In this document: one piece after another, positions 8,881 through 19,869 of the stretch | Layout of the letters: the number at the start of each line of letters is the position of its first letter | How positions within the stretch are numbered: the first letter of the stretch is position 1 | NCBI RefSeq assembly: GCF_008831285.2 | Contig: NW_022205240.1 | Span: 1 to 29,940, forward strand | Length of the DNA stretch: 29,940 bases | From: Nymphaea colorata | Taxonomy: Eukaryota > Streptophyta > Magnoliopsida > Nymphaeales > Nymphaeaceae | Reading direction: 5' to 3' | Notes under the pieces: model-generated | What the model was told of the DNA's origin: nothing | Seen by the model: the letters and a program-made list of their open reading frames with translations, nothing else | Databases searched by the model: none | Made by a program: the position numbers and the translations under genes

Positions 8881-11770
8881 CCCCTCCCCTCACCCTTAGG
8901 AGTGGAAGGAATGGCACTATCCAACATCTCTCACTTTGCCACCAATTTGCTTCCACTATGGTGAGTTTTCTCAATCTTTAATTATGTGGTTTTTTATTCA
9001 TTAGTTTTCCAACATAACTCAAATCTTTAATATATTTAACTTTAGTTACTAGGTTTTCCATAAAAAAGTTTACCGTCTATTATGCGAAAAAATAATTAGT
9101 CACATGTGGACCACAAGCTTTACAAATAAATCATCAAGAATTCTTTTGTTAAATATGCTAACAATCAGATAAATATTTGAAACTTACTTGAATATTATCT
9201 TCTTGTTCAACAATGAAATTATCCTGGACACTTTTTTTATTTCTAATTTTGTGCACAAAAATAAATGGAACAAAAATAGTCTAATTAAAGGGTCTATTAA
9301 ACCCTTTTTGTCATTCAACAAGGCATCATTCTTACACAAAGTAACTCGCTTAACAGTTACAATGGTGTAATCATATAACTGAAATATTCAATTAGGCTCC
9401 CACTTTTCAAACATTTACATCATCATCTAATCGAATTGGCAACATTCTCAATCTTTATTTTGACTTTAAGTAAACTAATGATCTCAAGTACTATTTTAAA
9501 TTGTACAGCGATTTTTCATCTTGTCCTTTCTTTATCTATAGTTAACTCACTACGTAGTTTTCACAACTAACTGTTAATGTCCAGGTTGTCACAAGCAACT
9601 TTATTGTTTACTGACACGATAGTCTTTCCATTTATTTCATCAAGGTCAATACGTAGCTCCACCAATAAATGTATGCAAGAGCAATTCAAATATAGCTAAT
9701 GAGCTTTAAACTTTTGTGAAAATTATCAATGTCTGAAGAATAGAGGAATTGGACTCAATCGGTCATTTCCTTAACTAATCCATAAATTGACCTACTAGAT
9801 AATCATTGAATTCACTAATAAGCTTCAGCCTAACCACTTATTAGAATATCAAATAAATGAAATTTGATCATTATTAGGATCATTATATTTGTACTCTTGG
9901 AATAATTTCATCTCATGCAAGAAAACATCACAAACCCTTCTTATGGATGTTTGGTTGCCAAATACATATGCATTTTCAAGCATACTCTTATAGAAGGGTC
10001 TTCGGGTACCTAATACATACGCATTTGCAATCATATTCTTCAACTTCTAGATTAGATTTGCATTTTGACATGCATTATAGATCTCCAAAGATATTGACAT
10101 GAATCTAGTTAGTAGGGATCTCATTGTATTCAAGAGCTTTACCTTCCACCGCATGAGCAAATAATGAAATCAAATTCATTCTCCAAGAAAAATTTTGCTT
10201 GGTAGCATACTAGCATAATTTGATCCACAAGTAAACAAATAACATGATATGTTTGGATCTAATACAAACAAGATATGGGTTTAATCATATATCCAAATAA
10301 ATTCAAATCCGAATGAAAGTTGTATGTATGGTAGATCTTAACCAATAAATAGATCAAATCCTCAACGATAAACGAATATAAAGATTCATATGACATTAAC
10401 ATTGATCCAAACACAAAATATCCACAATACGACTAATGTGGATTAAACACTAATGATCCATATTGAAATATTATACAATATGATTCAACAACCGTGTTTG
10501 GACCCAAATAAAAGCCCAATTCTTAAAAAAGGTGAAACAAAAATTTCCTTTACCTTTGAGATGATGTGATCTAGATCCATACTAATCCATCACTTTTATG
10601 AGTAAATAAAATTTTTCATCTGCTAGCACTTTAGTGCTACAAGTCTTTGAATAAAAGAATTCGTACTAATATGGATTTCAGATCAAGAGTGTTATAGTAC
10701 ACCTCTTGAGCAAGTCCTAAAAACAAATTCATTCTCAAAAAAGAGCAAAAGAAAACCTAGTCAATAGCCATGCAGAATGATTTGGATCTAGAAAGATAAT
10801 AGATATCACAATATTACTAGATCCAAAAAGCAAACTTGATAACATACATTGGGTCTAATACAAACAAGATATGGATTTTAACCAATATCCAAATGAATTT
10901 ATAGATACGAATCTATCATGTGCCAAGCCTATCATAGGTTGAATCACCCATTGTCTAAGAATGTCACGTTACATCTCCTAGCATAACCCACATACAATAA
11001 TATAATAGTTCCTTTCATCCTTAACTACTCCTTTAAAACTAGCATGAGCATAATATAGTCTTCTTTAGTCTTTCTTCAGATAATATTCCTTCATAAGGAA
11101 CAAAAGGAATTCATCCTTTAGCACTCGAGTGGTACTTACATTAAATATGTACAACACAATTTTTAGAATATGATAAAATCATTAGATCTAAAAATCAATG
11201 ACAATATATTCAGATCCAATATAAGCAGGTTATAGATCTTAAACAAAAGGTCTAACAAATTAAATCAGATCATGCTCCAAAAGGGTATAATGTTTACAAT
11301 GTGATCCAAATTCAATAGCTAAATGGATATAAAAAATTCAGGTCATATCTAATATCAGCATGGACCATGTACCCAAAAGTGCAACAAATATTCAAAAAGC
11401 AAACATGATTACATATAGTTGAACCAATATAAATAGGATATGAATTTTTAACCAATATCCAAACAAATTCAGATCTGAATACGTCATGAACCAAACTGAA
11501 TATAAACGTGGATCTTAAGTAACGATTAGATCCGAAGTGAAATTCCAACTAGTTATATGGATTCAGATCATACCAATATGGATCCAGGTCATACTAATCT
11601 AGATCCAAACACAATGATATCCACTATAGTATCAATATGTATTTAAACAAGAAAAAGGATCCAAGTTCAAATGCGATAAGACCATGATTTAACATAATAT
11701 CCAGATCTAGATATGATTTTAGTTAGCGCCACAAACAGAAATACAAAGTTTATAACATCAGTATTTTCTA
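8881..11770. repeat. Unclassified AT-rich repetitive region with diverged internal repeats
   Basis: No recognisable protein domain was found on either strand. A unit of about 60 bp recurs in diverged form at about 10255-10315, 10851-10915, 11210-11275 and 11420-11485, with the shared order of an atccaatataa/ctaatacaaacaa segment, gatatggrttt and accaatatccaaa. A second short duplication lies at 9957-10030 (acatatgcattttcaagcata versus acatacgcatttgcaatcata). The composition resembles the non-coding part of a long retroelement, but no LTR ends, PBS or target duplication could be placed, so I leave the class open. Confidence 0.4.
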
Positions 11771-12545
11771 GCATTGATCCCCCTTATGTACAATCTCTAT
11801 ATGTGGTTTTCACCCAACCAAAGATTGAGGCTGAAACATTCTCTATAAGCCTGTTTACGTAGTTTCAAAACATGCACGTCGAATCGATTCCTAACCGGGA
11901 GCCATGTACTTGAATTTAGTTGGAAACAACTTTTCCGAAATGCCGTGCTATTTTTTAACCACTTTTAACAATCTTCTATAAGTAAAGTGTCCTGAGTTAA
12001 AACTTATAAAACTTTAACCATGTTCACGAAGACTATAAAAATTATTGGGGTGTCAATATGATTTTTAAAGTTGTGGGATAAATACTTCTTTTCTTGATCT
12101 TTTTTCTTTTTTTATTCATTGCTTTCTCTCTCCTCTCATCTCGACCTTTCTCTTCTTTCTCTGCTATGGTTTCCTTTCTATAGCAGTGGTTGTTTACGGC
12201 AACCGGCGATCGGTGAGCGTCGACAAATCACCAGACGAAAATCTGATGTCTCGGTTCTCAAAGGCAGCAAGACATTGGAAAGAAACAGACGAACAACGCA
12301 CTTCCTCTTCTTTGGTTTTCCACAAGGGTTTAAATTCACAGAGAGGAAACAAGGAGGTTCCAGGGCTCACGATGTGCATCTTTGCGGAGGGAGCAACAGT
12401 GATACAGGGCTTCGCGGCGCAGATAGCCGGCTAGATGTGAAGGTTCAGCAACACTGTCAGTAGCGACCGAGGGTTGTTGTGAGTTTGCCGAAAAAGAGGC
12501 GGCAACGGACTATATGGCAATGTCAGAAGGAAAAAAACAATAGTA
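11771..12545. other. Sequence flanking the complete copia element, no gene recognised
   Basis: The stretch contains a CT-rich segment (12060-12180) followed by a more GC-balanced segment (12185-12480) with open frames on both strands, for example a plus-strand frame containing MSRFSKAARHWKETDEQR. No family was recognised and no splice structure can be supported. It is the left flank of the copia insertion; 15370 onward is the continuation of the same pre-insertion sequence. Confidence 0.35.
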
Positions 12546-12550
12546 CCTTC

Positions 12551-12929
12551 TGTTAAAAATCAAAATGAAGAAATAATTAAAGGGACATGAATTTTTAAAG
12601 TGGTTCAGCCAATGGCCCTACGTCCACTGCTTTATCATTTTTTGTTTGCCTCCCTTTGGTGGAGAGGCTCATTTATATAGAGGAGTTACATAAGGGGTCT
12701 TTAGTTCCTAAAAGACATGACTTTTCATCTTTCAACATACATAACTTTTCATCCCTCAAGAGACTTGGCTTTTCATCTCTCAAAAGGCATGTCTTTTCAT
12801 CTCATAGGAGACATGACTTTACATGACTTTTCGTCTTCCAACAGACATGACTTCTCATCTCTTAAGAGATATGACTTTTCATTTCTTAAGTAATTCACAT
12901 TGAGAGCCTTCTTGGTGTTTCTGTTAACA
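12551..12929 (-). repeat. 3' LTR of the copia element
   Basis: It begins tgttaa and ends ttaaca, a 6-bp terminal inverted repeat identical to that of the other LTR. The inner part is made of degenerate 24-bp units of the type gacatgacttttcatctctc, which also form the core of the partner LTR. The polypurine tract adjoins its 12929 end. Confidence 0.95.
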
Positions 12930-12941
12930 TCCCCCCGCAAG
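12930..12941 (-). promoter_or_regulatory. Polypurine tract
   Basis: The minus strand reads gcgggggga directly upstream of the 3' LTR, the expected position and composition of the plus-strand DNA synthesis primer of an LTR retrotransposon. Confidence 0.85.
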
Positions 12942-13198
12942 CTCAATGCTCCAACAATGAGATTGAGTTTGTTAATTATTTGATAATGGTGCTGCTTACT
13001 AAGTGGCTTAGTTAAAATATCGGCAACCTGATATTTGGAAGAGATGTACTGAATTTTCAAATCTCCTTTAGCTAATTTTTCTCGAACAAAATGAAGGTCA
13101 ATCTCTATGTGTTTGCTGCGGCTATGATACACAGGATGAGCTGCAAGATAGGCTACGTCGATGTTGTCGCACCATAATATGGGAGTGTTATCACCCCA
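12935..13198 (-). pseudogene. Ty1-copia RNase H C-terminal fragment
   Basis: The minus-strand frame reads ILWCDNI, then HSRSKHIEIDLHFVREK and QVADILTKPLS, the last conserved blocks of the copia RNase H domain, normally at the very end of the pol polyprotein. It lies at the correct place, next to the polypurine tract and 3' LTR. Everything between the protease and this block (integrase, reverse transcriptase and most of RNase H) is gone. The frame runs on into the LTR before a stop. Confidence 0.93.
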
Positions 13199-13374
13199 AA
13201 TTTTTTAAAAAAATGGGGCTATTAAAATTTTGGGTCTATTATTTTTAAAAATGAATTTGAAATCCAGTTTAGATCCAAAATCCAAGTTTAGATCCAAATA
13301 TAGCATTTCAAACTCAAAATCCAATTATCAAATTCAAATTAGATCCAAAATCCGACTTTCATATCCAAATTAGA

Positions 13375-13805
13375 GCAAGACCCAATTGCCCCTCCTTTTG
13401 ACAAAACAACCTCCTTTTAGAGGGCAATTTTGGTATTTTTTATTTTAGAGGACGATTTTGGTATTTTGGTGGGCAAGACTCATTTGTCCCTCCTTTTGAC
13501 AAAAGAACCTCCTTTTAGAGGGCAGTTTTGGTCTTTTTGGTGAGCAAGACCCATTTGCCCCTCTTTTTGACAAAAAAACTCCTTTTAGAGAGTTATTTTG
13601 GTCTTTTTCGTGGGTAAGACCCATTTGTCTCTCTTTTTCACAAAAGAACCTCATTTTAGAGGGCCATTTTGGTCTTTTTGTTGGGTAAGACCCATTTGCC
13701 CCTCATTTTGACAAAAAAACGTCCTTTTAGAGGGTGATTTTGGTCTTTTTGGTGGGCAGGACTCATTTACCCCTCCTTTTCACAAAAAAATCTCCTTTTA
13801 GAGGG
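13375..13805. repeat. 71-bp minisatellite inside the deleted copia element
   Basis: About six tandem units. The landmark gcaagac/gtaagac/gcaggac recurs at 13375, 13473, 13544, 13614, 13685 and 13756, a spacing of 70-71 bases apart from one longer step of 98. A unit has the form of a racccatttgcccctc block, a ttttgacaaaaraac block, ccttttagaggg and ttttggtctttttggt. The array is preceded at 13199-13374 by a stretch in which a agatccaaaatcc motif recurs, also foreign to copia. Confidence 0.9.
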
Positions 13806-13834
13806 ACCAATATGAAAAAATATCAAAAATTCTC

Positions 13835-14937
13835 ATACCTGATTCATCTCTGATTTTTACTGCATCTCCACCTTTGTATTTGTCATGAATGGACAAGTTA
13901 TTGATATCATTGGTGATGTGATGAGCCGCACCGGAGTCAAGATGCCAATTGTCATCTCCAATGTCTTGATTCAGAGTAATAAAAGAAACTGCATGATATG
14001 CTTGAGGAGACGTTGTCATTTTTCCTTTAAGCAAGTTAGTATATGACCAACAAAACTTTGCAATATGAGCAACTTTTCCACATATTTGGCACACAAGACG
14101 ATCACCTTTGTATTGCTCACTTTTTTGGACTCCTCTGGATTGGTAGTTGTTTTGACCATGACCTCTTTAGTTGATTTGCTTATTGTAAACTTGTTTTGAG
14201 GCAATATTCGCAGCCGGCATAATAGATTCAAAAGTTTGAGAATCATCTTCTTTTAAGTTGGCTTCTTGTATGAGAAGAAGCCCATGAAGTTCATTCAAAG
14301 AGACAGGGTCCTTTCGAGTTTCCATATTAACTTTAAAAGCAAGATATTCACTTGGCAATCCTCTAAGAATTTGAAGAACAAGATCATCTTCATCCACGGG
14401 TTTGGATGTAATGGCTAATTGATGAGCAATAGCTTTTGCTTTGTTTATATAAACATCCATAGAACTAGACCCCTTTTTCAAATCTTTGAACTGTGATTTT
14501 AACTGCATTATTTGAGCCCTGGATTGAGCAGCATATGACTGCCTAAGAGCACTCCAAACCTCTAGAGAGGTTTTTAAACCAATAATTTGGGTATGTATTG
14601 CTTCAGATAGAGAGGACTTAATCCAACTCAAAAGTAACTGATCTTTTCTCAGCCATTCAATATATTCTAAACTAATTTCAGTTGTTCCACATCTAAACAT
14701 TGACGGAGCAGGTTTGCTTCCATCAATATATCCCATAAGATTAAATGAGATCAAAATTGAAGTGAATTGAGATTCCCAAATAAGATAATTTTCAACATTT
14801 AACTTTATAGTGAGGAAATGTTGTAAACTGCTTGGGTACTGAAGATGGGAAGCAAAAAAATTCATACTTGTATCAGAGTTGACTCCCGTATTTAATGATG
14901 CTTTTAGATTTGCCATGAGAATGAAAAGTGGCAACAC
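13835..14937 (-). pseudogene. Ty1-copia gag and protease, one in-frame stop, truncated
   Basis: This encodes the capsid protein and the N-terminal part of the aspartic protease of the element. The first 256 codons (14937-14167) are an open gag frame with LNVENYLIWESQF, LLSWIKSSLSEAI and EDDLVLQILRGLPSEY, typical of plant copia gag (UBN2/Retrotran_gag families). The true start may be the ATG near 14916 (MANLK). A TAA at 14167-14169 interrupts the frame. The same frame continues with the zinc knuckle CQICGKVAHIAKFC (C-X2-C-X4-H-X4-C) and the protease active-site motif WHLDSGAAHHIT. Homology stops near 13835, where unrelated repeat sequence begins. Confidence 0.93.
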
Positions 14938-14983
14938 AAGATGTAATCCTTAGGATCTAGCAGCAACACTAACAAGGACCAGT

Positions 14984-14996
14984 GGCTCTGATATCA
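14984..14996 (-). promoter_or_regulatory. Primer-binding site of the copia element
   Basis: The minus strand reads tgatatcagagcc immediately inside the 5' LTR, one mismatch from the initiator-Met tRNA complement tggtatcagagcc seen in the other copia element at 3825-3837. Confidence 0.88.
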
Positions 14997-15364
14997 TGTT
15001 AAAAATCAAATGAAGAAATAATTAAAGGGACATGAATTTTTAAAGTGGTTCAGCCAATGGGCTTACGTCCACTGCTATATTATTTCTTGTTTGTCTTCCT
15101 TTGATGGAGAGACTCATTTATATAGAGGAGTTACATAAGGGGTCTCTAATTCCCAAGAGACATGACTTTTCATCTTTTAACATACATGACTTTTCATCCC
15201 TCAAGAGAGATGACTTTTCATCCCTCAAGAGACATGTCTTTTCATCTCTTAGGAGACATGACTTTTCATCTTCCAACATACATGACTTTTCATCTCTCAA
15301 GAGATATGACTTTTCATCTCCCAAGTAAATCATATTGAAAGCCTTCTTGGTGTTTCTGTTAACA
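14997..15364 (-). repeat. 5' LTR of the copia element
   Basis: It begins tgttaaaaatcaaatg and ends gtttctgttaaca. The PBS abuts its 14997 end directly. Its 24-bp internal repeats (about 15157-15325, seven units) are better preserved than in the 3' LTR. A TATA-like motif on the minus strand falls near 15118-15125 (atttatata on the plus strand). Confidence 0.95.
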
Positions 15365-15369
15365 CCTTC

Positions 15370-16699
15370 TCCAGCCACACCCGGTAGAACAAACAGCCAT
15401 GGTGTTCAGTCGCTCAAGCAGCAGACAACATAAAAAGAGCTCTCTGGTCAAGACAGGAAAAATTGGCAGCGGTGGTTTTCCAAGCCGTCGAGTAAACTCC
15501 TTTAACTATTTCCTTCTTTTTTTTTGTTCTGTTTTTTTTTTGTTGTCAAACAGAGTATGCTCTGGTATCTATCGCCGGAAGATCCTTACTACTCCCTATC
15601 CCCTTTGATTTACTTTCTTCCTCTTTTACTATAGCAGTGGCAAGAATGGCGCCAGACAGAAAGTAGCATGGGCTCTTGCCTGTCCAGATGGTCGCCGTTT
15701 TTCTTTTTTCTGTTTGTCCTTCCTTGTGGCTCTTTCCCATAAATAGAGAGTCAAAAACCCACCGCACTTGTGGAAGAACATCTTACGGCATGGCATTAGA
15801 TATCACAACAAATAGGTTAGAATAAAACGGAGATTAAACAACTATCACAACAGAAAACAAACATTTCACATAATTCTTTATAGTATATTAATTTCTGCAA
15901 ACAGCCATCGATAACTAAAGTGACTGCCTCAACATTGTGCTATGTCCAACACACTCATTCCGACTTTCATGTTTTTTTTTTTAATCCTCCTTTTATTTCT
16001 TCCCACCATCAGATGGGAATATGTTCCAATGTCCAAACAGTGCAGAGATTTTTCCTGGAGGTTCTTGGAAGCGCATATATATGTTTCGATCTCATTGTTA
16101 TTCCATAGTTTATTTGGTGATCTTGCATCCCCCTTTTTTCATATATATAGTCTTTTATCGAATCCACTAAGCATGCTGCAGTTCCTCTATCATAATAAGT
16201 CACAGAACTAGTAATGTAGGATTCATCTAAACAATTTCTATAGTTAATCATGCAACATGCAAACAATGAATAGAAACAGGCTAATACTTAGTTGAATGAT
16301 GTAACATGCAAAATGTGATAATGTAACATTCCAATTAACAGACATATGGTTCCCAAAGCAGTTCTTGGTAGGCGAAGCAGTTCTATACCAAGCAGACTAG
16401 AAGACTTCGGGTGGCTTCCACTCACCGAACCCTTCTTTAATTGGCGAGTGGTGAAAAGCTTTGAAACCAGCCTCATTCATACACGTAGCTGTCACATACC
16501 CACTCCCATTCACTCCCTTCTCCAAACCCTAAGCCAACCAGCCTCTAATAATCTTGCAACTTACAACTTCATATGCAATCTATTATAAGTCTGTGGTCTC
16601 TATAACCGAGCTTTGTCAATCTTTTTTTTCTTTTTCAATGTTAAAGACACAAAAGGAGAAACAATGAAATTTGTTCAAGATTTAGAACAGACTTACCCA
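15370..16699. other. Non-coding stretch, right flank of the copia insertion
   Basis: No gene recognised. Long T-runs occur near 15520-15541, 15972-15982 and 16622-16637. Several short open frames overlap on both strands without recognisable domains. Confidence 0.4.
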
Positions 16700-16751
16700 A
16701 CACACCTAAGGTGGCTTCGCTGTAAATATCCGACAAAAATTTCCACTGCAA

Positions 16752-17072
16752 GTACGTGTCTGGCAATGGACACGTGCTATAAGAAGAACCGATGTTTTCA
16801 CGTGAACGCGTCTTCTCCGATGAGGACTTTCACTTTCAGTGGCAAAATTGCAATTTGAAAAAATTTGTTCGGGTTCTCTTCGGGTGGCTAAAGTAGAGAG
16901 ACATGTAAAAGGAACACCGGTACATGAACGACGGGCTATAAATCCGGCAGCAGTATACACGCTTTCTTTATATCTCTCTCTCTTGCCCTGTCTCCCTCTC
17001 GGTTCTGGGCGGAAGGAGAAGGAAATCCTGATCTGAGGCCATCGCGAACGTTGATTTCATCAACAGGTGAAG
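16752..17072 (+). promoter_or_regulatory. Putative promoter and 5' UTR of the V-ATPase subunit E fragment
   Basis: A TATA box (ctataaat, about 16936-16943) lies about 130 bases before the start codon. Downstream is a pyrimidine-rich patch (ctttctttatatctctctct and following, about 16961-17000), common near plant transcription starts. Upstream are two G-box/ABRE-type cacgtg motifs at 16771-16776 and 16799-16804 and a further acgtg at about 16753. Their clustering suggests a genuine plant promoter brought along with the gene start. Whether it is still active is unknown. Confidence 0.55.
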
Positions 17073-17204
17073 ATGAATGACACAGATGTCTCAAAGCAGA
17101 TCCAGCAAATGGACCGATTCATCCACCAGGGAGCGGAGGAGAAGGCCAGCAGAGACCACAGACTTAAAGCAACAAGAAAAAATTACCCAACACAGTCATT
17201 CTAA
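17073..17204 (+). pseudogene. VHA-E: V-type proton ATPase subunit E, N-terminal fragment
   Basis: Subunit E belongs to the peripheral stalk of the vacuolar H+-ATPase, linking the V1 catalytic head to the membrane sector. From the ATG at 17073 the frame reads MNDTDVSKQIQQMDRFIHQG and then AEEKAS, an almost exact match to the conserved N-terminus of plant VHA-E. The full protein is about 230 residues. Homology ends at about 17150 and the frame continues only 17 more codons with unrelated residues to a TAA at 17202-17204. No GT splice donor sits at the break, and I found no further VHA-E exons downstream. D, H and G replace residues that as far as I recall are usually V, R and E. The promoter-like region upstream suggests that the gene's start was duplicated and truncated. 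Identification is confident; loss of V-ATPase function is inferred. Confidence 0.85.
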
Positions 17205-18158
17205 ACTCAAATTGTAATTAACTAGACCACCGAATTTTCAAGGTAAACAAAAAACAGAAATTTGGTTTTAATTTCACATTAATTATGCCAAATTATGTAA
17301 TACTTCCTAGTTTAGTAGTTTCGGACCCGAACCCTGTGCAATGCTTCAAGAAAACACAAATCCAGGTCCAGACCACCCAAATAACCAGGACAGATCCAAT
17401 TCAATTACACTTTCTTTTCTTTTTTCTTTTAAAAATTCAGAAAAGATGCGTAACTTGCACCTAAGTTTTGGGGGACAAAATTCATTGGACTTATTATCAA
17501 GTCAAACAAGACCGAATTTTTTCGCTTGGTTGTGTCCCTGGAAAAATCAAGCACAATCTCGTAAAATATTATTTTTATTATTATTTCAACGGCATCAATA
17601 TGAACTTTGTGACCATAGATGAATAAGTTGATTCAACTGATTATATAACTTCCAAAAACATACACATTCCTTTGAACATTAAATAAATTCCCAGGTTCTA
17701 GAAGATGGGTTAGTTGAAGATGGGTCAATTACTTCCAGCCTGACCCAACTAAGTATTTGATGCCTGGTCTGGAACTTTCTTGAGGTTCCCTATTTTCTCA
17801 ACAATTTTTTCAGGATTTTTTGTCAAAACCCCATAAGTTCAATTGAAAATCCTCAAAAGGGTTTACATTTTCTCTGTTTCTGACTTTTGCGTTTCATTCT
17901 TCTACCAACTTCAGTGATAAGAACAGTCACAATATACACTGGCTCCGCTTGTGAAACTAATTAAAAAACATCGGATCTTAAGGGGCATCATTATATATAA
18001 ATGAGCAGTTTTTTAGAATACTAATATCAAATAAAAACTTTTTGTGAGGACGCTGGTATGGGTTTATGATAATACCCGTCTATATGGGACTCTACAGCTG
18101 GCACAATTTCAGCATTTACCCACTAATTTCTGACAGAACTTGTTTTCTTCTCCTCAAT
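17205..18158. other. Non-coding stretch downstream of the VHA-E fragment
   Basis: No gene recognised. The sequence has an intron- or intergenic-like AT-rich composition. No VHA-E coding blocks were found in it. Confidence 0.45.
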
Positions 18159-18160
18159 AC

Positions 18161-18227
<67 letters not shown>

Positions 18228-18231
18228 TATA
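18159..18231. repeat. (TA)n microsatellite with regular TG interruptions
   Basis: Runs of TA are interrupted by a single TG at near-regular 16-18 base intervals, so the tract is a higher-order repeat of a tatatatatatatatatg unit rather than a simple dinucleotide run. Confidence 0.97.
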
Positions 18232-18427
18232 AAATGTCCTCTTTTCGGTCGTTAGATGTTTAGTGAGTTCAATTCTTTTGGCAATAAAAGTAGGGCTACT
18301 GGAAGACGGAGCCAAAAAATATTGACTAAGGCACATTAATATTTAAAATTTTGTTTTCCTTTTGAGTGGCACCACTGTGTAATTCTTCTGCCAGGATAAG
18401 TACTATTGAGTTATTTTGGCAACACAG

Positions 18428-18833
18428 ATAATCAAATTTGACACTCATGGACATTAATCATGAAGGATTGGAAAAACAAATTAAAAAATGGACAATATCG
18501 ATTATCATAATAAGGGAAGATCATACAATCCAAAGTTTACAATTTTTCTCTGTTTCAAAAAAATAAAAAAAAGATTTATTTTCATATTTCCCCCCACATA
18601 TTTGGTCACCTACCATTAATGATTCTCTCCTAAAAGTATCATATATTATGTACTATAAAACGCTCATTGCTTCACAATGCTGGCCATCCAAAGCCATGTT
18701 CTTCAACCTTAGTACTATACATTCTTGTTCAAAGCCACATGTATGAGTTCCACAACTCATTGTACAACTCTCCTTGTTTGTATTGTCATGCATTGCTCCT
18801 CACTATTTTTGTGTTTTCACTTTTCAGTATGAC
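18428..18833 (+). repeat. Dispersed repeat A, copy 2
   Basis: Same-orientation copy of 1222-1638 with scattered substitutions and indels, for example loss of tgaatg near 18726. It ends at the same ttttcagtatgac boundary as copy 1 and is followed by unrelated sequence. No protein-coding content was recognised. Confidence 0.75.
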
Positions 18834-19869
18834 CGCTATTTCAAACCCCAAAGCAACAAAAGCTAGTATAAGTGTTCAAAATTTCATGTTTTTACTGATC
18901 TATTGGTTCAAAATAGGTACTTAGATAGGAAAGGTAACAAAGAAAGTATGGCTGGATGTATATTAATATAAAAAATGGATATTCACTTAGTAGTGATATA
19001 GGTCTCGTAGCCATATTGGAAATGATCCATCTCATTTTTTTAAGTGAAAATGTAACACTTCACACACGCCTAGATATAGAAATTGGTATGTGCCTTTAAG
19101 TGGCAAACTTATTAGAAACCACCTCAGCCTTTTATTTTTTTCTAAATTAACCGTTAATAGAAACACAAACATAAAAGTCATGAACTAATATTATAAAGAA
19201 AATGCTCCATGTCCATTCTTCAAATCTCTCTCTCTTTTCACAGGTAGTGCAACCAATTAGGTTAGGTGGCATATAGTAACCAAGTCCTTTGTAAAAACCA
19301 AGTGAGCCGGTTCTTGCCCCTCTCCTGCTCTCTCTTTTTTCCTTGTCTCTCAATTGAGTATGAATCCAAAAAATAATAGAATTATCTAGCATTTGATTTA
19401 AATTTATTTCTTGTAAATCTGCATTTTGTTTTCATTTCTTTAATTCTTGAAATAAGTTTCTAAAAACTTCTTTTCAATTTCATATTTTCAATAAGTCAAA
19501 CGAGAGGGTGGAACATGGCAAACGGTGGAAACCGGTCGGTTTTTGCACGGTGACTGAAGATAAGGATCATAGCTGGAGGTTGTGATGCGAAAGTTGCTTA
19601 TAGGCATCTCTTCATCCATCGCTTCAGGTGGCTTCGGAACCCTACTACTATATCCTAATCACCCGATGTTTCACAATCCCCCAAGTATTTGGTTTTTGGC
19701 TTTTTATATTTTTTAGAGAGAAAGAAAGGAAGGCTCAAAAAAATAATTTATTTATCTTTTTGGATTCTATAAGAAATCTCCGCCCCTACCACATATTTGG
19801 GGTTTAGCTGTAGCAGAAGTTTACTTTAGGCCGAGTAAAAAATTGACTCGTTTCTTAAGACGACCTTAA
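18834..19869. other. Non-coding stretch before the ALA inverted repeat
   Basis: No gene recognised in either strand. It is AT-rich with a TC-rich patch near 19224-19340. Confidence 0.4.

Larger units (their letters stand above)
12551..15364 (-). mobile_element. Internally deleted Ty1-copia retrotransposon with both LTRs and TSD
   Basis: Two LTRs (12551-12929 and 14997-15364) enclose about 2.07 kb of internal sequence, and a perfect 5-bp target duplication, ccttc, flanks the element (12546-12550 and 15365-15369). Read on the minus strand the order is 5' LTR, PBS, gag, CCHC zinc knuckle, aspartic protease, a foreign 640-bp block with a 71-bp minisatellite, the C-terminal end of RNase H, polypurine tract and 3' LTR. 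Integrase and reverse transcriptase are missing. This protein order is that of Ty1-copia. The LTRs differ by many substitutions and indels (379 versus 368 bp), so the insertion is not recent. Confidence 0.95.

Noticed and set aside
13375-13805. CRISPR-like regularly spaced repeat
   Set aside because: Units are contiguous and degenerate with no unique spacers, and the context is a plant retrotransposon; this is a minisatellite.
15101-15378. Octapeptide-repeat ORFs as a host repeat protein
   Set aside because: They lie inside an LTR and exist because the 24-bp repeat length is divisible by three.
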